Shown here one piece after another: positions 49,795 to 63,200 of a stretch of 64,000 nucleotides of DNA. The stretch comes from Paramecium sonneborni (lineage: Eukaryota; Ciliophora; Oligohymenophorea; Peniculida; Parameciidae), in contig CAJJDN010000086.1 in the NCBI GenBank assembly GCA_905182985.1, forward strand, positions 194,483 through 258,482. Reading direction: 5' to 3'. Below the pieces are notes generated by a model. That model saw nothing but the letters and a program-made list of their open reading frames with translations, ran no database searches and was not told the DNA's origin. Positions within the stretch are counted from its first letter, which is position 1, and each line of letters opens with the position of its first letter. The translations under genes were made by a program, and so were the position numbers.

Positions 49795-52700
49795 TCATTT
49801 AAAATTTTTTTAACTAAATTCTTCTAAATCAAAAATGGCTTCTTTTAAAAGGGCAATGCTTAGTATAGAAGATTTTTGAGCAAATTCACTTAGTTGTCCA
49901 TTATAATCAGTGAAATCAGGCAAAGAATAACTAAAAAATAAAAAAATAATAGTTACAATTCTTTTAAGTGTTGTTTAATAGGAGCAAGATAAGCATAAAA
50001 TATTTCTTTTTTAATATCTTGTTTATGAATTTTGAGTAAAGCTTTTAGATAATATCCAAGTAAGAAAACAAATTCAGATCCATTATGAATAGAAAATCCA
50101 TTTTATGCATTGAAACGGTCTGTCAATTAAACATACTTTCCACTATATTCACTGGCAATAGAATCTAGAGTACTTAAACCAAGTGAATTTAAATTCATTA
50201 GATTAGATTCAATTAATGCTAAATGATGTATAACATGATTTTTTTAAAAGAGTTCTGGAGCTAAGGCAATAGCAATACATGAATTTGGTCTTAATTAATA
50301 TTCAGATCGAGGTTTAGAACATTTAAAAATATCTTTATAGATTCCTTTTCTTCTTACATATTTTTCTACTATCTAATACTCATTATAATATGCAGGATCA
50401 AGTGGAATGTAATAGCTTTTTTCAAAATGTTGACAAATGAAATCAGACCATGCTCTCCAAGTAACCATTCTATTCATCAATTTAATTCCTGGATAAGTAT
50501 ATTTATTCAATTAATGCATTTTTCCAATGAAATCAAGACAAGCTTTTAATAAGGCTGTACATTCAATAGGAGCTCCATCCCTCGATGCAGCAGGATAACC
50601 TCTATTTAAATTACCTGATCCCATTTTATCCATCCAGGTTAAACAATTTTTATAGTTTCCCCCCATAATAAATCCAGTTTCTGAATCTAGATTAAGCTCT
50701 ACTACCAAACCCTAAATTTTAAGATAAATTAATACTTCTTTTTCTGTTTCATCATTCACATATATTTCTTTAAATTTGATACCATTAGCATGAGATTAAA
50801 ATATGGATTAAATTTATTCTTATAATTAATTTATGATAGAGAAATCCTCTGTATATGTTACATAATCTCGAATCGCTTTAATCCACCAAAAGCAAGTATC
50901 TCTAGTATTATATCTAAGTGGTTTCAATGAATTAGGTATTAAACCATGTTACAATAAATTACCATATTTAAAAATTAAAGCTTTGCCTTCAATAGCCTTA
51001 TCTAAATAATAAATATATATATTATTATACTTGTTAAAATTAAGATACCCTTAAAACTCATAAATGTTTCTCTGCCTTTATTAAAATCATGGAGAGTAAA
51101 ATAAGTAGAAAGGATATCAATTTATTTGAAAAAGCACTCTCTATGTTGAGTATATTTATCTTCAATACTTTAAACAATATGTTTAATGCATTTAATAAAA
51201 TAATGTGATTTATATATAGTAGGTAATAATTTAATTTTTGTTAAAATTGGTACCAAACAAGTATGATGTTCTAATAAATATTCAATAAGCCAATCACCCT
51301 CTTTGATATGCTTGATGAAAGGATCCTTTAAGGTTTCAATTTTATTAATAAATCTCATTAGTCCATATAATCCAGTATATTAGAGTTACCCACATCCTGG
51401 TACTTCATAATGATTTATCAGTGGCTAATATAGAAGATTCAAATCATCATTACATTGAAAAGGAATAAGAAGGAATTGATTCAATTCTTAGATTATTTCC
51501 AAAGGTTCACATTACAAAATAATAACATAAGAAGTTGGAGTGTTAATAGATAGAATATTATCATTGATAGTAGCATATTAAGTAGTGATATCTATGAAAT
51601 GTTCTTTAACTTTGATTTCATTTTCTTAATTATCGGTTTCTTTTCCACAAAATTGTAATGAATAGTGATATTAAATGTTTATTATTTTAGAATATAGTTT
51701 AATCTTTCGTATGATGGGTCTTAAGCAAATTACGATGATTTAATTATTTAGATGATCCTCTTAACATCTAGTTATAATAAGAATCTATTCATGAATAGAT
51801 TCCATATAAGTATATTGGCTTTAATCTTAAACAAGCTAACGAATGAAAGTTAATGATTTATATGCTTGAATAGGTCGAATTTCTATTATGTTATTCATTT
51901 AATTATGTTATTAATTTTCATCAATCATCCAAATATCATCTATGATGTATTTATATTCATAAACTCCTGGAGCTAATTCTATCTAACAAGTGTAATATTT
52001 TGGATTTTATTTGTCATTTGTGAGAAAATATTCTTTTTCCCAATTATCAAATGAACCTTTTAATTTAACAACACTAGGCGATGCTACATCATGATTTGAA
52101 TCACATTTAATCGGAGTATTATGTTTCCACATAAAAGTTATAAGTCTTTAATGTAAATCTAAAAGTTTTAAATTACTTTATGGGTAAAATTTTTTTTCAT
52201 AAACACAACTTATGTGTTAATCATAAAATTCATCAACTAATTTAGTAGTTCCTTTAAATTAATTACTAAAAGATAAAGCAGTCACTAAAGACATTAAATA
52301 ACCTGGACCTTGTGATTAGACAATAGGAGGTTGATTATCATGAGTTTAATCATAAATAAGTTTTTAAGGAGCTTAAATCTATTAGATGAAAGAACAATTT
52401 TATAATTTATGGACAATGGATGGTGCATTTCTACAATAAAATAATTCATCAACTTATCCATTTAATCCTAATTTACTCATATACTTAATTTACTATTAAT
52501 ATGAACAACCAAATAATTCAGCAAAAACCATTAATTTAGGATTCTCTATTCTAGCATGTTTAAGTAAGTATTAACTAACTGCTAAAGGTGTACCATGACA
52601 ATTATCTAATCTAATACCATGAAAATAACGAGCCATTTAACAAATATATTCTTTCATTCTATTCAATAATAAAGGTGTATCTCTCTTACTACCATATCTT

Positions 52701-53764
52701 AATTTAATAACATTCCATTTATTGATTGTATGTCTTAAATAATGGAAATTTTGGCTCGTGACAAAATCTTCTTCAGGATCTATATTATCAACATAGCCAT
52801 TATAAGCAGCATACCAATTCTTCAATTTGTAGAAATACTTTTGAACACAACCATACTTTTTATAATGTGTTTAATTATTTGCTATAGATTCTGCTTCATA
52901 TTATTTAGCCCTTTTGAATTATTTTTCATTAATACATTTTAAAGCCTTCTTTATTTGACTAATAGTCAATTGATGATTCCCTAATTCTTGCAATAATCTT
53001 TTTAGCTCAAAAGTGACTCCATATCTAGAGACTCCAAAATTTTTCAAATATTATTCCATTAATTTTATATTTTTCTCAGAATTAGATTCTAAAAATATAT
53101 TATCATCTTCATCATCCTCATCACTATTTGTAATACTATTTTCTAATTAACAATCCGTCCAATCGATTTTCTACATGTCGATCTAAAAGTATTCTTCAAT
53201 TTTCAATGACTTTATTACTTTTTCAATATCCTCATATTCTTTCACTTGTCGTAAAGCAAAATCTAATTCTAGAGCAGATGTCAATTGAGGAACAGTTCTT
53301 TCATTATATACACATTCTTCCTCATTTAACCATTCACTCTCTTTAGATGTATGATTCAATACAACATCTATGAAAAAGATCTTTTTAGATGATTAGATAA
53401 AATTATGTAGATCCTCAAAATCTTGAAAGTATTTTATACTCAAATGATCTTTAATTGCATATAAACTATGAGATACTTCCTAAATAGGACATAGATGAAA
53501 TGCTTAAAATCCATTTAAATCCCACTGTTTTACTAAATTTGGCAAGACTGTCTAAATTGTTAAATCCTTGAGATTAAACATCATAGGATTCCATACTAAA
53601 AAGTTGAAAGCTTATCCCATTTCATGAATCTTTCTATCATCAAATGCTAACCAAATTATTCTCAAAAAACATGGACCTAATTATTTACATTTGATCTCAA
53701 AAACATAGTCTCCATCATTTGATATATTCCATCTATGTGACTCATAAATTGAATAATAGGGCAT
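49795..53764 (-). CDS. AGL: Glycogen debranching enzyme (4-alpha-glucanotransferase / amylo-1,6-glucosidase)
   Basis: Bifunctional cytosolic enzyme that removes glycogen branches, about 1300 residues; internal small introns are not all placed. The GH13-type transferase half has 'FFIDVVLNHTSKESEWL', 'VIKLRYGSKRDTPLL', the nucleophile Asp in 'FHGIRLDNCHGTPLA', and the acid Glu in 'VFAELFG'. The glucosidase half has 'NYKNCLTWMDKMGSG' and 'PAASRDGAPIECTALLKACL'. An acidic insert ('NSDEDDEDDN') sits between. Both ends are uncertain. ATG 53764 is the first in-frame Met, but the frame is open further upstream. The C terminus ('IFDLEEFS...') shows no in-frame TGA where it should; a stop at 49795 needs one base fewer in an A8/T8 tract at 49805-49812. 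Confidence 0.85.
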
Positions 53765-53873
53765 AGGTAATTAACCTTCTTCTTCTCCTCTAAGAATTTT
53801 CTTATAACCTTTCTATGGTTTCTTCGGAGAACCTTTTTTTGAAGGAGAACGAGTCGCATATTAAATATTTGTG

Positions 53874-54026
53874 ATGAGTACTGGAGTGAATGAGAAGATG
53901 TTTCTTGAGCACAGAATGATTCTCAATAGAGTGTCATACTGCAAAGTCAAGCAGTTATTTAGAGCTATTGAACCATTTTATGACGTATAAATAGTATACA
54001 TTCGTATTAATTAATTTTTATAATGA
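53874..54026 (+). CDS. Short open frame, 50 residues, possible small gene
   Basis: ATG at 53874 to TGA 54024-54026. The first about 37 codons ('MSTGVNEKMFLEHRMILNRV', then CKVKQLFRAIEPFYD) use G- and C-rich codons unlike the surrounding AT-rich DNA, suggesting real coding. The last codons, after a possible intron donor (GTATAAATAG), look random. It sits between the debranching enzyme (minus) and the dynein gene (plus) and overlaps the presumed 5' region of the former. It could be a small gene with a misjudged 3' end or a remnant. No family recognised. Confidence 0.35.
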
Positions 54027-54256
54027 AAATGTAATACTTTCCATTTAAAACCATGTTCAATATTACCAATTTTATACTTTATCAATATTTATACTTATTT
54101 AAATATCAAATATTTATAGAGTTTTATTTTTATTGATCTAAAAACAAAAGAGAATGAATTAAAGGAATCATAAAATATTATCCAATATTGTATGGTAATT
54201 CCTAATAAAAACAAATTACAAAAAATGATAACTTAAATAATTAATATATTAAAAAA

Positions 54257-57200
54257 ATGTCTTTCTTCTAGTCTTAAGAATTTGAAGATTAGGATGAACA
54301 TGAATAAATGCGATATGTGGTAATGCCAGTAAAATTTATAATTAGAAATCCCCAAATCAGTTGCAACTAAAATCTCGATTGTATGATCGAGGAGGTTAGT
54401 AAAAAAGACCTGTCACTAGAAATTAACAATAAGTATTTCATATACTAAACATATAGTTAGTGCCTAAATTGGTTGCTCAATAAAGTAAATAAAAGTTAGA
54501 CCCACTCCGAATGACCATGGGAACAACCTTCAAATAAAATGTTGATGAGCTCTATAGAACTAAGTACCTTGTAGATAAATTATCTGGTAAGTTCTAAATA
54601 GATTAAAAATACTTGGCCATAATGCCAGAAGAGGAACGTAACTACTTAATGCGAAAAACTGGTATGAGTTCACTTGGATCTCGTTTTAAACTCAAACCTC
54701 TTGATTCTGATCCACGTATTTAAAGTCCATTTAAAGAAACTTTGGCACATGATGAAGAATTTGGCGTTACTGAAAAAGAAACTAAATCTAAGTTGGATAA
54801 ATACATTGACTTGATTCTCAGTAATACTACAAGTGTTGATGAATACATTTATCTTGTAAGAGAAGAAGATGATGGCTAAGATGATCCTTATATGTTAGCA
54901 GTTGTAGATTATAAAACCATTAAAGGAGATGATAAGAAAACTGAAATCAAAGAGTATTACACTATTTCAAGAAAAGGATTATGTCATTATATAAATGGTA
55001 AACCTACTGAATTCATACCACTTAGAAATTGGTTAAGAGAAAGGCAAACCTATCATTAAATTAAATCATTAAAATTCTTTACCAAATTTAGAAAATGGAA
55101 AACCCTTAAAATGTGGAAAAGCAATGTCATTAAACATAAAACTAAAACAATTTAGAATGCACTTCTGGATAAGTATTTCTTATTAAATCCAATAATGAGA
55201 GAAACTTTACTTACTGTAAGAAAAAACACTTATGATATGATGGAAACTTGTCGTTTCATAGGATTTGAAACTGCCCATTAATTAACTATGAGTGATAGTA
55301 CATTTACTTTAGAATAGTTTAAATAGTTATAAGATTAATACAGAAATAAAGTAAGTGGAAAAATTAGATCTTATTCTCAAGCATGTAGAAAGGTAGTTCA
55401 AAGTGGATATGATAAATCATTGGATATTCTTAGAAAATAAAATTATGTACCTTAAAATGATGAATAATTTGGTGGAAATGCTCCAAGAGATACTGGAACT
55501 AATGTATTTAGAACTAGAGAAATAGCATATGAAACTCTTTAATTTCCAGATAGTATGACTTATGAAAAAAGATCATAATTAAGAAAAGAATGTTCAAAAT
55601 TCTTACGTTTCTCATATTTAGTTGATTTCTTAGCTATGGAAAGTCTTAGCAATATTTATACTTTATCAGTTCGAGATTTGATTGTAAAACTAAAATCTTT
55701 AGAATCAATAGAAGATTTTAATGTTACATTTGAAACAAGTAACAAACCTCCAATAAGATTTGAAGAACCTCTATTTGTGATTAAGTTAGATTGTACATTT
55801 GATCAAGTGCCTTCAGAGGATATGTAAACTGAAGACATTCCAGAATTTATACCTTAACCTTTTGGTAATAGTACTGTAGATGATTTTCATATATTATATC
55901 ATGCACATTTATAAGAGGAAAAGACAGAGGAATAAAAATAGGCAGAAAAACCATAGGGAGGAAAGAAGGGGAAAGTTGAAGATGACAGTGAAGAAGATGA
56001 GACAGATGGAGGAACATATGATGAGAATAAAATATACAAAAGGATTGTAATACCAAATATTTCAAAGCATTGGATTGTTAAAAAACCTTAACTTAATACT
56101 TTTCATGCAGATATTGTAAAATGTATAGGAGAAGGATTGAATGCTATTTAAGCATTTGAAAGATGGAGTAGACATAATGATATGACATAATATGTTGCTG
56201 TTTTGGAAGAATGGGATGATATGGTTGGTGAAGAATGGGGACATCCGGAATCAAATTATTTAAATCCTTCAGATTGGTTAGATTCAGCACCTCTTGAAAC
56301 ATTTACAGGAATAGTTAAAAATATTTTAGAAAAAGCATTTGAAAGAGCTGATAAATATATTGAAAAATATTTTAATAAACATTTACTTACTTATTGGGAA
56401 GACAAATAAATTAATATTGATATTTTTAAAGATGAAAAATTAGCACATCCTGGAGATACATTTTAATATACAATAGCAGTTCTAAATATGTAAAAGGAAT
56501 AATTTTAGAAAGATATTCCTATTGAAAGTATGCAAGGATTATTTAAGATTGATTCAGCTGAATTAAAAAAGAAATTGGAACCTTTGCCAGCTGAATTATT
56601 AAAATAGTTTGATTAATTTATTTAACCTATGTTAAGAGCCAGATGCAAAGAATTGAAAGAATGGTTATAAACTTCAACAGCTGCTTTGAAAGGAACAACA
56701 ACTAATATTGATGAATTTGTAAAGTAGAGTAATTCGTTAAAATTAATTCAAAAACAATTAAATAAAGTAAAATCTAAAATCTCACTTGTGGGTCATATTT
56801 ATAATATTCTTGATGAATACAAAATAGAAGTTAAAAAGGAAGATAAATAGGCTTATGTTGTAGATATAATTCAAGCACAAAATTTATTAGAATAAGCTAT
56901 TCATCATGCGGAAGAAGGTGCAGAATCTAAATTAGATAGATTTGCAAGAGATGTTTAACATAGCCTTATTCCTTAATTAGAAAAATAGATTGGTGCTTTG
57001 GATGGAATTATTCAAGATAAAAAATATATAGATGCTGGATTAAGTTTAGAATAAGCAATTAAAGAATTAAGTGAATGTGATGAACAATGTAAAAAATTGG
57101 AAACTGATGCCAAAAAATATAGACATTATGAAAGTACATTAGGATTACCTACTTCTTAATTTTAGAGTTTAGAAGACTTAAGAAATGATTTAAATTTAAG

Positions 57201-60200
57201 ATATTCTATGTGGAAATCTACTAAAGAATGGATTGAATTGACATAATCTTGGATAGATGGAAAATTTATCGATATTAATACAGATGAAATTAAAGCAAAA
57301 GGTGAATACTATACTAAAATTGTGAATAGATGTTCAAAAGGATTACCAGCCAATTAAGTTTTAGATGAATTAAAAGAAAAAGTATTTTCATTCAAAGATA
57401 CAATGCCTGTAGTTTTGGCACTCAGAAATAGAAATTTAAAAGATTATCATTGGGTATAGATTAAATAGGAGATTTTAAAATAAGATTTTGAGATAACTGA
57501 AACTTTCACTTTAAGAAATTTGATGGATATGAAGGTTGGAATTTATTAAGAATAAATCTAAGAGGTAGCTACTTAAGCCACTTAGGAAGCTGTATTAGAT
57601 GCTTAATTTAATGATATTGAATAGAAGTGGAAAGCTTTAGAATTTACTTGTGTTAATTATAAGCCAGAGAATCTAAGAAATAAAGAAGTGTATGTACTTA
57701 CTGATATTGATGAATTATAAGCAGCTTTAGATGATTTCTTGGCAAGTTTAAATAATATTTTGGGAAGTAGATACTTAAAAATGTTGAGAAAGAGAGCTGA
57801 AAAGTTATAAAAGGATGTATTGATTGCTTAAGAAACATTGGATGATTGGTTATAAGTTTAAAAAAATTGGATTTATTTGGAAAACATATTTGCAAGTCAA
57901 GATATAAAAACAAAACTGAAAGAAGAAAATGCATTATTTGAGAATGTTGATAAATAATTCAAGGCTATAATGAAGAAAACAAATTCTTAGAAATAAGTTC
58001 ATAGAGCAAGTGGATTATTGGATAAATTTAGAGAATATAAAGAAACATTAAATAGGATTTAGAAGGCTTTAGAATCATATTTGGAAGAAAAGAGAATGTC
58101 ATTTCCAAGGTTTTATTTTTTATCAAATGATGAGTTATTGGAAATATTGGCAAAATCATAAGATTTTGATGCAATATAGAGAAATTTAAAGAAATGTTTT
58201 GAAGCAATATATAGACTTGAGTAACCAGAAGAAGGTGCAAGATCTGTAAATGGAATGATTTCACCAGAAGGAGAAAAGATTCCATTTGTAAAAGCAGTTT
58301 CAACAAAAGAAGAAGTTGAATTATGGTTAATGAAAGTATAAGATTAGATGATAGAATCATTAAAAAAGAGAATGAAACAAGGAAAGGTAGAAAGTGAAAC
58401 TTAAGAGAGAAATCATTGGTTATTAAATTAACCAGCATAGGTTGTAGCTACGATATCCAATCTTATTTGGACATATGATACAGAATAAGCAATAAATAGT
58501 ATGGGTGATGATTCAACAGCATTATCAAAACATTATAATTTATTATATGAATCATTAAATGGATTAACTGCATTGGTGAGAGGTACATTAACTCCACTTT
58601 AACATAAGGTGATTGTAGCTTTGATTACTCAAGATGTTCATGCTCGAGATATAGTGGATGCATTGACAGATGAGAATGTGAGTTCGATCAGTGAATTTTC
58701 ATGGTAACAATAATTAAGATATTATATGGATGAGAATGATTTAATAATAGTGAGATAGGTAAATGCAAAATTGAATTATGGATATGAATATTTGGGAGCA
58801 ACAACTAGATTGGTTATAACAAATTTGACAGATAGATGTTGGATGACAATTACTGGAGCTTTGAATATAAAATTAGGAGCAGCTCCAGCTGGACCAGCAG
58901 GTACAGGTAAGACAGAATCAACTAAGGATTTAGCTAAAGCTTTAGGTATGTTTTGTGTAGTGTTCAATTGTTCAGATTAAATAGAATATAAAATGATGGG
59001 TCGTTTATTTAGTGGTTTAGTATAGTAAGGAGCTTGGGCTTGTTTAGATGAGTTTAATCGTATTGATATTGAAGTACTAAGTGTCATAGCTTAATAATTA
59101 TTAACAGTGAGATAAGCATTAATAAGAAAAGATTAATAGTTTATATTTGTGAATCCAGATAAACCAATAAATTTAAAGGAAGAAGTTGGAGTATTTATTA
59201 CTATGAATCCTGGATATGCAGGTAGAACTGAATTACCAGATAATTTAAAAGTATTATTTAGACCAGTGTCTATGATGATTCCTGATTATAAATTAATTGC
59301 TGAAATTATGCTTTAAGCAGAAGGATTTGAAGATGCAAAATCATTATCTTAGAAGATGACACAATTATATCAATTAAGTTCTTAATAATTAAGTTAGTAG
59401 GATCATTATGATTTTGGTATGAGAGCAGTCAAATCTGTGTTAGTTATGGCAGGAGCTTTAAAAAGAGCAGATATCAATTAACCAGAAGATGCTGTTCTCA
59501 TTAGAGCTATGAGAGATAGTAATGTACCTAAATTCTTAAAAGATGATTTACCATTATTTTCAGCTTTAATAAGTGATTTGTTCCCCACTGCCATAATCAA
59601 AGAAGTAGATTATGGAGATTTATAAAAATAAATAGAGATATCTTTGGATAAAATGAAATTATAAAGAGTACCTAATTTAATAACAAAAACTATTCAACTA
59701 TTTGAGACATTTAATGTTAGATTTGGTGTAATGTTGGTTGGTAATACAAATTCTGGAAAGACTTCATGTTACAAATGTTTAGAAATGACAATGAGTGATT
59801 TAAGAAGATTGAATCATCAAGATTAAAGATATTAATTAGTTACAACCTATGTTCTAAATCCAAAATGTATTTCTATGGGTGAATTATATGGTGAAGTAAA
59901 TGTATTTACTCAAGAATGGTAAGATGGTTTGGCATCTTAGATCATGAGAGAAGCAGCATCAGATGAAACTAATGAAAAAAAATGGGTAGTATTTGATGGC
60001 CCTGTCGATGCATTATGGATTGAAAATATGAATACAGTCTTAGATGATAATATGATGCTTTGTTTAGCTAATGGTTAACGTATTAAATTGAGAACTTAAA
60101 TGAGAATGTTATTTGAAGTGTAAGATTTAAGAGTTGCATCTCCTGCTACAGTCAGTAGATGTGGTATGGTTTATTTAACATAAGAAGATTTAGGATGGTT

Positions 60201-63200
60201 ACCATTTGTTTAATCTTGGGTTGAATGTGAATTTGGTCCAAAAGAAATACAATTAAATGGAAATACACTTAATGTTGAAATACTCTAACCAAATGAAAGA
60301 AAATATTTACTTTCATTGTTTGAAGAGTATGTCAATGATGTTATTACTAAAGTCAGAAAAACATTTAAAGAAACTATTGGAACTAATGATACTCAATAAG
60401 TTGTCTCTCTTTGTAATCTATTGGAAGCTTTTATCAATGAAAAATATGGATTCAAAGCAACCATGACTGCTGATTCTAGAAAAAGATTCATCTTATATGC
60501 TTTTACATTTGGATGTATTTGGTCAGTAGGTGCCTCTATTGATGATAAACATCATGAAGATATGAGTGATTTCTTCAGAGATCGCTTCTAGAGTATCATC
60601 TTTCCTAATGTTGATTAAGTCTATTCTTATTATTTAGATACATCTAATGAATTGTCTTTCAAACATTGGAATGATAAGATTGAAGAATTTACCTATGATC
60701 CAACTGAATAGTTTTTCAATATGTTAGTTCCTACTGTAGATACTGTTAGATATTCTTACATCATTGAATAATTGTTATCAATTAATAAAAGAGTCTATTT
60801 AACTGGACCTACTGGAACTGGCAAGAGTCAAGTCTTGGCTAAATTATTAGTTTAAATATAAGAACCTAGATCTATTGATCCAGTTTATATTATCTTTTCA
60901 GCTTAAACAACTTCTATGGTTACTTAAATGACTATAGAAAATAAACTTGAAAAAACTAGAAAAGCATTACTAACAGCTAAACCTGGTCGACAAACATGTA
61001 TTTTTATTGATGATGTTAATATGCCATAACTAGAAGAATATGGAGCATAACCTCCTATTGAATTACTTAGATTATTAGTTGATAAAGGATTTCTTTATGA
61101 TAGAAAAGAACGATTCTAAAAATTCATTGAAAATGTTACCTTACTCTGTTGTAGTGCTCCACCTGGTGGTGGTCGTAATCCACTTACTCCTAGATTCACT
61201 AGGCATTTTAATATGCTCTCTTTACCATAACCTGCTTAGGCTACTCTTTTCAAAATCTTTTTTAGCATTCTAAATGGATTCTTTGGATAAGGATTTACTG
61301 ATCCTGTCAAAAAAATGTCAGATACCATCACAAATGCAACCATTGAAATTTATGTTAGAATTATTAAAGAAAAATTGCCAATACCATCTAAATTTCATTA
61401 TACTTTTAATTTAAGAGATGTTAGCAAAGTTTTCTAAGGTATTTTGATGGTCAAACCTGGATTAGTTAGAGAAGTTGATCAAGTTACTCGTCTATGGGTA
61501 CATGAAGTTAGTAGAGTATTTTATGATAGATTAATTAATGATATTGATCGTGATTGGTTCAAAGAACTTGTCGGAGATTTATTAGGAAGGCAATTTAAAT
61601 CTAGAATAACTAAGGATGATGTTTATGGAGCAAGTAAAGTTTTATATGGAGATATTTTAAAGATTGATTCAGATAATAGAGAATACGAAGAAATCAAAGA
61701 TCTTGTAAAGTTAGTTAAGATATTGGAGGATAAGTTGGATGATTATAATACAGAATGTAATTCTAAGACAAGATTAGTATTTTTTGGAGATGCTATTGAT
61801 CATATTTTGAGAATATCTAGAATACTCAGATAACCAAGAGGAAATGCTATGTTGATTGGTGTTGGAGGATCAGGAAAATAATCATTAACAAGATTATCAG
61901 CATTTATGTAGAATCAATAAACATAATCTTTAGAGATAACAAAAAATTTTTCAGTAGATAACTTTTAAGAATTTTTAAAGAAGATATTCTAAATTTCAGG
62001 TTTGTAAGAGAAACCATTATGCTTTTTATTTACTGATTCTTAAATTGTATATGAGAGTTTTCTTGAAGATATAAATAATATTTTGAATTCAGGAGAAGTA
62101 CCAAATATTTGGAAACCTGAAGAAAAGTAACCATTACTTGAAGAAGTAAAGAAAATAAATGCAAGATTAAAGAGACCTGAGGATCCTGATACACTTTATA
62201 AGACTTTTGTAGAAAGTGTTCGAAATCAATTGCACATAGTATTGTGTATGTCACCAGTTGGAGATGCATTAAGAGTTAGATGTCGTAAATTCCCTGCAAT
62301 GGTTGATTGTTGTACTTTAGATTGGTTTTCAAGTTGGCCAGCAGAGGCATTGGTATCTGTGGCAACAAAAATCTTATAACAAGAAACAGATTTTCCATAG
62401 ACAGATATACCATAGAAATAACTTATTGATAGTTTGGCATAAATGTGTATGGAAATTCATATATCAGCTAAAGATTGTGCTGATAAATTTGAAGCTGCTC
62501 TTAAAAGAAAGGTATATACAACTCCAAAGAGTTATTTGGATTTGATAGGATTATATTTAACTAGTTTAAAAAGAAAAAGAGAAGAATTATAATTAAAATA
62601 AAAGAGACTATCAGGAGGATTAGTAAAATTGAAAATGGCTAATGAATAAGTAGCAGGTTTATAAGTTACATTAACTGATCTAAAACCATAATTGGAAGAA
62701 TCATCAATAAAGGTTTAATAGGCTCTTGAAAAAGTTAATTAAGATTCATACCTTGCCAGTTAATAGGAATAATTAGTAAAGGCTGAAACAGAAGAAGTGA
62801 ATAAGAAAGCTTAGGATGTAAAAATAATAGCAGATGATGCTTAAGCTGATTTGGATGTAGTAATGCCAGAATTAGAAAAGGCATTAAAAGCAGTAGAATA
62901 GATGGATGAAAATGAAATAAAGATTGTAAGAACATATAATAATCCACCTTAAGCAGTGGTAATGGTTTTGGAGGCAGTATTAACTTTATTAGGTTAAAAT
63001 ACTAGTTGGGATTCTGCTAAAAAGGCAATGATTGATGTGGGATCATTTGTAAGTTAGTTGAAAAATTATCCAAGAGATAATATTCCTGAGAAAATTCTTA
63101 ATAATTTAAAAAAAATAATTTCAAGAGATGACTTTGTACCTGATTTAATAAGAACAAAGGCTAAACCTGCTGCAGATATGGCATCATGGTGTATAGCTAT

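Noticed and set aside
54317..54342. 17-nt intron (54326-54342) in the dynein gene
   Set aside because: It would restore frame, but a 26-nt GTAAT...TTAG intron ending at the same site gives an equally good protein and fits the size of the other introns.
58028..58438. 136-residue minus-strand open frame
   Set aside because: It lies antisense within the continuous dynein heavy chain coding sequence and has biased Leu/Ser/Phe composition; it is a shadow.
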